Made by a program: the position numbers and the translations under genes | Part shown: one piece after another, positions 1 to 5,887 of the stretch | How the letters are laid out: each line of letters begins with the position of its first letter | Position numbering within the stretch: the stretch's first letter is position 1 | The notes under the pieces: generated by a model | What the model was told of the DNA's origin: nothing | What the model saw: the letters and a program-made list of their open reading frames with translations, nothing else | Database searches by the model: none | Source of the DNA: Scatacola_A faecigallinarum | GTDB lineage: Bacteria; Pseudomonadota; Alphaproteobacteria; RF32; CAG-239 | DNA length: 21,319 nt | Assembly: GCA_018713605.1 (NCBI GenBank) | Contig: DVOM01000032.1 | Location: 1 to 21,319 of the forward strand | Direction: 5' to 3'

Positions 1-197
1 GCAGCCGCCAGACCAAATCCGAAAATCAGGCTGTGAACATTTAATGCCGTATTGAGGGCTAAACCGGCAAAAGAAACGACAGCCATCAGTAAAACCGAAA
101 TACAGGTCGGCATGCTGTAAAATCCGTAAAGCGGAACTTTTTTGTAAACCGCAAAGACCGTTAAAACAGCCAGAGCGGAAATAAGCACGGTATTCAT
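1..197 (-). CDS. Membrane protein, N-terminal part, possibly YhhN-type lysoplasmalogenase
   Basis: This reading frame starts at ATG 197 on the minus strand and stays open to the window edge, so only about 65 N-terminal residues are visible. They are strongly hydrophobic, with a first membrane segment (NTVLISALAVLTVFAV), a short basic turn (YKK) and at least two more hydrophobic stretches. The order of a Lys-Pro-rich turn, a Leu/Val-rich helix and a helix ending in FGFGLAA recalls the YhhN family (lysoplasmalogenases that cleave vinyl-ether lysolipids in the membrane). The diagnostic GD motif lies beyond the edge, so this is only a suggestion. There is no clear Shine-Dalgarno sequence before the ATG, but a perfect TATAAT lies about 40 bp upstream. 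The gene lies downstream of uvrA on the same strand. Confidence 0.5.
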   Translation of the reverse strand, partial: MNTVLISALAVLTVFAVYKKVPLYGFYSMPTCISVLLMAVVSFAGLALNTALNVHSLIFGFGLAA

Positions 198-236
198 AGT
201 ATGTTGTTTATTAAATTAGTATTCCGAAAAAGCAGG

Positions 237-259
237 ATTATACGTGCAAAAACAAGCAA
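237..259 (-). promoter_or_regulatory. Candidate promoter of the left-edge membrane protein gene
   Basis: On the minus strand a perfect -10 hexamer TATAAT (237-242) lies 39 bp before the ATG at 197. The -35 position at 17 bp spacing is poor (CTGCCG), so the call rests mainly on the -10. Transcription would start near 230 and give a leader of about 33 nt. Confidence 0.35.
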
Positions 260-332
260 CGGCAGACCGAAAACTCATAAACATCATAAGCACAGAATAA
301 TCATTGAAACATAGCTTTACCATAACCTTTTC

Positions 333-355
333 ATTCTTAATTTTTATTTAAGAAT
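333..355 (-). terminator. AT-rich hairpin downstream of uvrA, weak terminator candidate
   Basis: An 8-bp inverted repeat, ATTCTTAA (333-340) and TTAAGAAT (348-355), with a 7-base loop, lies about 20 bp after the uvrA stop codon. The stem has little GC and no U tract follows it on the minus strand, so it is not a classical intrinsic terminator. Readthrough into the membrane protein gene is possible. Confidence 0.25.
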
Positions 356-374
356 CAATCGGAAAACAAAAAAA

Positions 375-3188
375 CTATAATTTTTCTTTCAAATATTTTG
401 CCGTATAGCTTATTTTTGATTTGGCGACTTCTTCCGGGGTGCCCTTGGCAATGATTTTGCCGCCGCCGTCGCCGCCCTCCGGTCCGAGGTCTATGATATA
501 GTCGGCGGTTTTGATGACGTCCAGGTTATGTTCGATGACGATGACCGAGTTTCCCTGATCGACCAGCGTGTGCAAAACTTTCAGCAGGCGGTTGATGTCT
601 TCAAAATGCAGGCCGGTCGTCGGCTCGTCGAGAATATACAGCGTCTTGCCGGTTGCGCGTCTGGACAGTTCCTTGGACAACTTGATTCGCTGGGCTTCGC
701 CGCCGGAAAGGGTTGTTGCCTGCTGGCCGAGGTGAATATATCCGAGACCGACTTTGCGCAGCAGGTCCAAACGGTTTTTAATCGACGGAATGGCGTCAAA
801 AAAGGTATAGGCTTCGTCAACCGTCATGTCCAGAACGTCGGCAATGGATTTGTCCTTAAATTTGACTTCCAGCGTTTCGCGGTTAAAACGTTTGCCTTTG
901 CAGACGTCGCATTCGACATAAACGTCAGGAAGAAAGTGCATTTCGATTTTGGTCACGCCGTCGCCTTTGCAGGCTTCGCAGCGTCCGCCGGCCACGTTGA
1001 ACGAAAAGCGTCCGGCCGTATAGCCGCGGGCTTTGGCTTCCGGCAGGTTGGCAAACCAGTCGCGGATATGGGTAAACAGGCCCGTATAAGTGGCTGGATT
1101 GGAACGCGGCGTCCGGCCGATTGGCGACTGGTCTATGTCGATAATCTTGTCAATGTTTTCGACGCCGACGAGTTCGTCGTATTTTCCGGTCGGTTCGCGG
1201 CTGCCGTTGATTTCCTTGTTTAAGGCCTTAAACAGCGTTTCCAGAATCAACGACGATTTTCCGCCGCCGGAAACGCCGGTAATGCAGGTAAGGGTGCCGA
1301 GCGGAATTTTGACGTCGACGTTCTTTAGGTTGTTGGTTCTGGCGCCTTTCAGTCCGATGAATTTGCCGTTGCCTTTGCGCCGTGCGGCCGGAACTTCAAT
1401 CGCCTTTACGCCGTTCAGATACTGCGCGGTCAGACTGTTTTTGTTTTGCAGCACTTCTGCCACAGTGCCTTTTGCCATGACATTGCCGCCTTCTTCTCCG
1501 GCGCCGGGCCCCATGTCAACCAGATAATCGGCGGCACGGATGGCGTCTTCGTCATGTTCGACCACAATGACCGTATTGCCGATGTCGCGCAGACGGGTAA
1601 GGGTTTCCAGCAGCCGATCGTTGTCGCGTTGATGCAGGCCGATGGATGGTTCGTCAAGAACATACATGACGCCGGTCAGTCCTGAGCCGATTTGCGACGC
1701 CAGGCGAATGCGCTGCGATTCGCCGCCGGAAAGCGTGCCGGACTGGCGGTTAAGCGACAGATAATCCAGGCCGACGTTGTTCAGAAAACTCAAACGTTCG
1801 ACAATTTCCTTAATGATTTTATGGGCGATTTCCGCTTTCTTCGGCGAAAGTTTTTCTTCTGTGCCGGCGAACCAGTCTCGGGCCTTTTTGATGGACATGT
1901 CGGCTGCTTCCATAATGTCCAGTCCGTTGACTTTGACGGCCAGTGCTTCCGGTTTCAGGCGTTTGCCGCCGCAAAATTCGCAGGGTGCCGCCGACTGGTA
2001 TTTGGAAAACTCTTCGCGTATCCATGCGGAATCCGTTTCCAGAAAACGCCGTTCCATGTTGGGAACAACGCCCTCAAACGGCTTATCGGTCACAAATCGC
2101 GAATAATACATCGGCACGCAGACGTTGCCTGAACCGTACATGATGATTTTCCGGGCTTCTTCCGGAATGTCTTTCCATTTTGTTGACGGCGAAATATCCA
2201 GAAACTGGCACAGCGAATTGATTGTCTGGCTGTAAAAGGACGACCGGCCGGTATTCCACGGCGCGATGGCGCCCTGCGAAAGCGACAGGTTCGGGTTTGG
2301 CACAATCAGGTCCGGATCCATGTAAAGCTTTGCGCCGATGCCGTCGCAGTGCGGGCAGGCGCCGAACGGATTGTTAAAGGAAAACAGCCGCGGCTCGATT
2401 TCTTCAATTGTAAAACCGGAAACAGGACAGGCGAATTTGGAGGAGAAAATCGTCCGCTCGCCGTTATCGGCGTTTTCGGCATAAACAATGCCGTTGCTGA
2501 GTTTCAGAGCGGTTTCCAGGGATTGTGACAAACGGTCGGCAATGCCTGCTTTGACGACAATGCGGTCAATGACGACCTCAATGTCATGCTTGACGGTTTT
2601 GCTCAGAGAGGGGAGTTCTTCCACCGTATAGATTTCGCCGTCGATTTTCAGGCGTTGATACCCTTGTTTTTGCAAAGATTCGAATTCTTTTTTGAATTCG
2701 CCTTTTTTGCCGCGGGCAATCGGCGAGAGCAGCAGAAGCCGGGTGCCGAGAGGCATTTCCAAAATCCGGTCGACCATCTGCGATACGGTCTGTGATTCGA
2801 TGGGCAGGCCGGTCGCCGGCGAATAGGGCGTGCCGGCGCGTGCCCACAACAGGCGCATGTAATCGTAAATTTCCGTAACCGTGCCGACGGTTGAACGGGG
2901 ATTGTGAGAGGTGGTTTTCTGTTCAATGGAAATGGCGGGCGACAGTCCTTCGATAGAGTCGACGTCCGGTTTCTTCATCAGCTCCAGAAACTGGCGCGCA
3001 TAGGCGGAAAGGCTCTCCACATAACGGCGCTGCCCCTCGGCGTAAATCGTGTCGAAAGCCAGCGAAGACTTCCCCGAGCCCGAAAGCCCGGTAATGACCG
3101 TCAGTTTGTCTTTGGGAATGCTTATGTCTATGTTTTTAAGGTTGTGCTCTCTGGCCCCTTTGATTTCAATATATTTTTCGTCTGCCAT
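375..3188 (-). CDS. uvrA: Excinuclease ABC subunit A (UvrA)
   Basis: UvrA is the damage-recognition ATPase of nucleotide excision repair; as a dimer it loads UvrB on distorted DNA in the cytoplasm. The 937 residues match the usual length (E. coli 940). Two ABC ATPase modules are visible: Walker A GLSGSGKSS at 34-42 and GVSGGGKSS around K644, and signature motifs LSGGESQ near 485 and LSGGEAQ near 828. Paired CxxC zinc sites (CPHCDGIG, CEFCGGKR, CEACKGDG with CDVCKGKR) are intact. The start is supported by a GAGAGG Shine-Dalgarno sequence 6 bases before the ATG, and a sigma70-like promoter lies upstream. The gene is divergent from the ligand-binding protein gene. No LexA box of the alphaproteobacterial GTTC-N7-GTTC form was seen in the 126-bp gap, so SOS control is not evident. 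Confidence 0.98.
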   Translation of the reverse strand: MADEKYIEIKGAREHNLKNIDISIPKDKLTVITGLSGSGKSSLAFDTIYAEGQRRYVESLSAYARQFLELMKKPDVDSIEGLSPAISIEQKTTSHNPRSTVGTVTEIYDYMRLLWARAGTPYSPATGLPIESQTVSQMVDRILEMPLGTRLLLLSPIARGKKGEFKKEFESLQKQGYQRLKIDGEIYTVEELPSLSKTVKHDIEVVIDRIVVKAGIADRLSQSLETALKLSNGIVYAENADNGERTIFSSKFACPVSGFTIEEIEPRLFSFNNPFGACPHCDGIGAKLYMDPDLIVPNPNLSLSQGAIAPWNTGRSSFYSQTINSLCQFLDISPSTKWKDIPEEARKIIMYGSGNVCVPMYYSRFVTDKPFEGVVPNMERRFLETDSAWIREEFSKYQSAAPCEFCGGKRLKPEALAVKVNGLDIMEAADMSIKKARDWFAGTEEKLSPKKAEIAHKIIKEIVERLSFLNNVGLDYLSLNRQSGTLSGGESQRIRLASQIGSGLTGVMYVLDEPSIGLHQRDNDRLLETLTRLRDIGNTVIVVEHDEDAIRAADYLVDMGPGAGEEGGNVMAKGTVAEVLQNKNSLTAQYLNGVKAIEVPAARRKGNGKFIGLKGARTNNLKNVDVKIPLGTLTCITGVSGGGKSSLILETLFKALNKEINGSREPTGKYDELVGVENIDKIIDIDQSPIGRTPRSNPATYTGLFTHIRDWFANLPEAKARGYTAGRFSFNVAGGRCEACKGDGVTKIEMHFLPDVYVECDVCKGKRFNRETLEVKFKDKSIADVLDMTVDEAYTFFDAIPSIKNRLDLLRKVGLGYIHLGQQATTLSGGEAQRIKLSKELSRRATGKTLYILDEPTTGLHFEDINRLLKVLHTLVDQGNSVIVIEHNLDVIKTADYIIDLGPEGGDGGGKIIAKGTPEEVAKSKISYTAKYLKEKL

Positions 3189-3212
3189 TTTGTCCTCTCT
3201 TCAAACCTGCAT

Positions 3213-3241
3213 AATATAGTTAATCCTCTGAATAAAGGCAA
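3213..3241 (-). promoter_or_regulatory. Candidate uvrA promoter
   Basis: On the minus strand, -35 TTGCCT (3236-3241) and -10 TATATT (3213-3218) are separated by 17 bp, close to the sigma70 consensus. The -10 ends 24 bp before the uvrA ATG. It lies back-to-back with the promoter of the divergent gene. Confidence 0.5.
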
Positions 3242-3252
3242 ATAAAATTTTG

Positions 3253-3280
3253 TTGCATTTTGCGATAATTTGGCTATGAT
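3253..3280 (+). promoter_or_regulatory. Candidate promoter of the ligand-binding protein gene
   Basis: On the plus strand, -35 TTGCAT (3253-3258) and -10 TATGAT (3275-3280) are separated by 16 bp. Transcription would start near 3287, giving a leader of about 28 nt that lacks an obvious Shine-Dalgarno sequence. Confidence 0.5.
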
Positions 3281-3314
3281 AACCGGGTTGTTTGAACAAT
3301 AAGAATTTGATTTT

Positions 3315-4433
3315 ATGTCTAAAACCTTTTTGAAAATAATCTCAGTCCTGAGTTTGTTGCTGCCTGCTGCGGCTTCGGCGGACGTAAATGTTGCCGTCAT
3401 TGCTCCGAAAGCCGGAGAATATAAAAGTTTCGGCGACGAGATTATTTCCGGTGTCCGCATTGCGGTTGAAGACATCAACGCCCGCGGCGGGCTTAACGGC
3501 GAAAAAATCAATCTGATTACCGTCGATGACCAATGTGACGACCGTCTGGCGGTTTCCACCGCGCAGATGATGGCCGTCAACACTTCGCCCAAAGACAAAA
3601 TGTCGCTGGTTATCGGGCCGTATTGCGACAACGCTTTCGACGAAGTTGCCGCCATTTATGCCAAGGCAAACATTTTTCAGATTATTCCCACGACCATTTC
3701 CGCGCGCGAAGCCACCAAAAACCACAAGGGGCTGGTCAAAATGGTCGGTTACAAGGATCGGCAGGGCAAAGACTTTTACAACTATTACAAAAACAATTTT
3801 GCCGACAAGCGCGTCGCACTGGTTTATGACAGCAACAACCGCGAAATCGTCGAAATTGCCGCTGCCATTCAGGGCGAGTTCCGCAAGGAGGGCGATGCCG
3901 ACAAGCTGCGCGCGTTCAGTTTTGAAACCTATAATCAGAACTACGGCCGTCTGGCCGGCGCCATTTTCAAAAACAATATCGATTTGGCCTATATTCTGGG
4001 CAAGTCGCGCAGCATTGCCAAACTGTCCAAAGAACTGAAATCGGAAAAAAAGGACTTTGTAATTTTTACCAACAAATATCAGGCTCAGGACGATTTCAAC
4101 AGAATTATGGGCGATTTGGCTGAAGGTTCGTATTTCATTGCGCTGCCGTCGTTGAAAGATAATCCGAATTTTGCCGAGACGCTTGTCAAACTCCGTCTGC
4201 TCGGCGTTGAGCCTGAAGGGCTGTCCGTTTACGGCTATTCGGCGGTCAAACTCTGGGAGGAACTGGTTGAAAAAGCCGATTCGTTTTCTTACAACAAGTT
4301 GGCTTCGGTCTTAAACAGCCAGTCAGTCGACACTGGCTGGGGCGAAACCATGTTTAACAACGGAAATCCGCAGAATTCAATCAATTACGGCATCTATCAG
4401 CTTCAGTCCGGCGAATATACACAGGTCTATTGA
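3315..4433 (+). CDS. Periplasmic ligand-binding protein, LivK/branched-chain amino acid ABC type
   Basis: The 372-residue protein begins with a Sec signal peptide (basic start, hydrophobic core, probable cleavage after ASA at residue 22) and should act in the periplasm. The mature part has the features of Peripla_BP_6/LivK-type type-I binding proteins. An N-terminal strand (NVAVIAPKAG) is followed by a helix with ISGVRIAVEDINARGG. Two cysteines at 74 (DDQC) and 104 (GPYC) match the disulfide typical of LivK. It also has a YGYSAVKLW segment near the C terminus. The ligand, an amino acid or other small molecule, cannot be read from sequence. No permease or ATPase genes lie next to it, so it is an orphan binding protein here. 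The ATG lacks a clear ribosome binding site. The stop is followed by ssb 73 bp later, without a visible terminator between. Confidence 0.85.
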   Translation: MSKTFLKIISVLSLLLPAAASADVNVAVIAPKAGEYKSFGDEIISGVRIAVEDINARGGLNGEKINLITVDDQCDDRLAVSTAQMMAVNTSPKDKMSLVIGPYCDNAFDEVAAIYAKANIFQIIPTTISAREATKNHKGLVKMVGYKDRQGKDFYNYYKNNFADKRVALVYDSNNREIVEIAAAIQGEFRKEGDADKLRAFSFETYNQNYGRLAGAIFKNNIDLAYILGKSRSIAKLSKELKSEKKDFVIFTNKYQAQDDFNRIMGDLAEGSYFIALPSLKDNPNFAETLVKLRLLGVEPEGLSVYGYSAVKLWEELVEKADSFSYNKLASVLNSQSVDTGWGETMFNNGNPQNSINYGIYQLQSGEYTQVY

Positions 4434-4439
4434 TTTTAG

Positions 4440-4468
4440 TTTCAATCTCGTTTTTTTCATTGTATATT
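4440..4468 (+). promoter_or_regulatory. Candidate ssb promoter
   Basis: A -10 TATATT (4463-4468) lies 38 bp before the ssb ATG, with a weak -35 TTTCAA (4440-4445) at 17 bp spacing. No LexA-type box was seen beside it. Confidence 0.35.
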
Positions 4469-4506
4469 TACCTCAGTTTTTAATTAGTAATAAGGTAAAT
4501 TCAACC

Positions 4507-4971
4507 ATGGCTGGAAGCATTAATAAAGTCATTTTAGTCGGTAACCTGGGCGCTGACCCCAAAGTCAGCAACACGGCCAGCGGCACCAAAATCGTCAACC
4601 TGAACATCGCTACCTCTGACAGCTGGAAAGACAAGGTTTCCGGCGAGAGAAAGGAAAGAACCGAGTGGCATCGCGTGGTTATTTTCAACTCGCAGCTTGC
4701 CGACGTCGCCGAGAGATATCTCCGCAAAGGTTCCAAAGTTTATCTGGAAGGACAGCTCCAGACCCGCAAATGGGAAGACAACAACGGTCAGGAAAGATAC
4801 ACGACCGAAGTCGTTCTGCAAAACTTCAGCGGCAATCTGGTCATGCTGGACGGCAGAGGCGACGGTGTGCCGGCCGGTGGCAACGATGTTTTCTCCGGCT
4901 CTTCTTCCAACGGCTGGGACGCTGCCCCGGCAGCAGCTCCGGCGGATTTGGACGACGACATTCCGTTCTGA
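4507..4971 (+). CDS. ssb: Single-stranded DNA-binding protein SSB
   Basis: SSB coats single-stranded DNA during replication, recombination and repair, and recruits partner proteins through its C-terminal tip. The 154 residues fit the family. The OB fold spans about residues 5-107, starting with NKVILVGNLGADP and including TEWHRVVIF and GSKVYLEGQLQTRKW. A short Gly/Ser/Ala/Pro-rich linker follows, then the acidic tip DLDDDIPF, the canonical partner-binding peptide ending in Pro-Phe. A short TAAGGT sequence lies about 10 bases before the ATG. The gene is followed by two hairpins in tandem and then by an unknown gene; gyrA lies a little further on. Confidence 0.97.
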   Translation: MAGSINKVILVGNLGADPKVSNTASGTKIVNLNIATSDSWKDKVSGERKERTEWHRVVIFNSQLADVAERYLRKGSKVYLEGQLQTRKWEDNNGQERYTTEVVLQNFSGNLVMLDGRGDGVPAGGNDVFSGSSSNGWDAAPAAAPADLDDDIPF

Positions 4972-4984
4972 CGAAAATTATGCG

Positions 4985-5010
4985 AAAAGCGCTCTTCGGG
5001 GCGCTTTTTT
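4985..5010 (+). terminator. Intrinsic terminator of ssb with UUCG loop
   Basis: A perfect 8-bp stem, AAAAGCGC (4985-4992) and GCGCTTTT (5001-5008), is extended by T-G and C-G pairs around a TTCG tetraloop. The run of T continues to 5010. It begins 14 bp after the ssb stop codon. Confidence 0.9.
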
Positions 5011-5021
5011 ATTGAATTGAC

Positions 5022-5057
5022 AAAAGCCGGCTCCGATGCTAATTTGAGCCGCTTTTT
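5022..5057 (+). terminator. Second hairpin after ssb, probable back-up terminator
   Basis: AAAAGCCGGCTC (5022-5033) pairs with GAGCCGCTTTTT (5046-5057) with one bulged C and a 12-base loop, ending in five T. It lies 12 bp after the first terminator. Its symmetric A and T flanks would also let it act on the minus strand. Confidence 0.65.
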
Positions 5058-5099
5058 ATTTATATTTATCTGAATGTATCATTTTAATCTTCTACAATT

Positions 5100-5678
5100 A
5101 TGAAAATGAAAACTTTCAAAATCGGCGATTTTATCACTTTCGGCGGCGCGATTGTGTCTGATGTCCGCAAGGTCGAACTGCACGAAACCCTGACCGCATC
5201 CGATGGCCGGAAGCTGGACTTTGACGGAAGCTATTATGCGGCAGACGTTCCGAAACCCGGCGGCGGAAACGCAGTCAAGGGCATGATGCTGGGAGCGGAT
5301 TTCTATATGCTGCTCTGTTATGAAAATCTGTCCGGCAAAATGGAGCAGGGGCTTATCCCGCCGAAAGAACGGCTGATTGAACAGCCTGAACCGCCGTTAT
5401 GCCGTTTTTGGTCGGAACCGGCTAACGCCTGTTACCGTAACCGGCGGCTGGTTAAAGACCGTCTGGCCCTTTTGCAGTTGCCGTCGCCGTTGGACAATCC
5501 GCTGCGGCCGTTGTGCGCCAGTCTTGCGCCGCAGTCCGAAACGACGGAATATTTTCGTCCGGGACTGGGGTTGTGCGAACTTTTGTTCAGCCGGCTCAAA
5601 AACAGCAATCTGTTTTACAATTCGCTTACCATTCTGCTCGCCGGACAGGAACCGAACGGGTACGAATTGGAGCGCTGA
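5100..5678 (+). CDS. Hypothetical protein, 192 residues
   Basis: I do not recognise this protein. It is predicted cytoplasmic: there is no signal peptide or membrane segment. The first 90 residues look like a beta-rich domain (FKIGDFITFGGAIVSDV, then a charged stretch and GSYYAADVPKPGGG). The second half is rich in Leu, Pro and Arg with scattered cysteines and ends in a helix-like region (LGLCELLFSRLKNSNLF). No catalytic motif is evident. Two methionines at residues 1 and 3 could serve as start, and no Shine-Dalgarno sequence precedes either. The frame is the longest in the interval between the tandem ssb terminators and the gene's own terminator, which supports it as a real single-gene transcription unit. 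Confidence 0.65.
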   Translation: MKMKTFKIGDFITFGGAIVSDVRKVELHETLTASDGRKLDFDGSYYAADVPKPGGGNAVKGMMLGADFYMLLCYENLSGKMEQGLIPPKERLIEQPEPPLCRFWSEPANACYRNRRLVKDRLALLQLPSPLDNPLRPLCASLAPQSETTEYFRPGLGLCELLFSRLKNSNLFYNSLTILLAGQEPNGYELER

Positions 5679-5684
5679 CCGCCA

Positions 5685-5721
5685 AAATAAGGTCTCTTTG
5701 CCAAAAGAGCCTTATTTTTTT
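5685..5721 (+). terminator. Intrinsic terminator of the 192-residue gene
   Basis: AAATAAGG and CTCTTT (5685-5699, with one bulged T) pair with AAAGAG and CCTTATTT (5704-5717), and a T run reaches 5721. It begins 7 bp after the stop codon. Confidence 0.85.
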
Positions 5722-5824
5722 ATGCGCTGTTAACTTTTAAAAATACAGTTTCGGCAAAAATCGATTTTAAGGCCGTTTTTTTGCCCGTAGAAACGAAAAG
5801 GGTGTTCATAAGTCGGATTATTCG

Positions 5825-5854
5825 TTAGCGGTCGAAATGTATTTTTGCTATAGT
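5825..5854 (+). promoter_or_regulatory. Candidate gyrA promoter
   Basis: A -10 TATAGT (5849-5854) with a fair -35 TTAGCG (5825-5830) at 18 bp spacing lies just before gyrA. Transcription would start near 5861, downstream of an in-frame ATG at 5837. This favours the GTG at 5888 as the true start. Confidence 0.45.
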
Positions 5855-5887
5855 TACGGCAGTTTAAAACAGAAAGGTACAATTAAA

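Noticed and set aside
528..1223. Long open frame on the plus strand opposite uvrA (231 codons), with similar ones at 1692-2132 and 2904-3245.
   Set aside because: They lie wholly or mostly opposite conserved uvrA codons, have no family features, and arise from the GC-biased third positions of the real gene.
3189..3314. LexA box in the uvrA upstream region.
   Set aside because: No GTTC-N7-GTTC or its complement could be found in the 126-bp gap.
5757..5768. Palindrome AAAATCGATTTT upstream of gyrA.
   Set aside because: Short, AT-rich and not placed at the promoter core; likely chance without comparative support.
5837..5887. Longer GyrA start at ATG 5837.
   Set aside because: No ribosome binding site precedes it and the likely -10 element lies inside the extension; GTG 5888 has AAAGG upstream.
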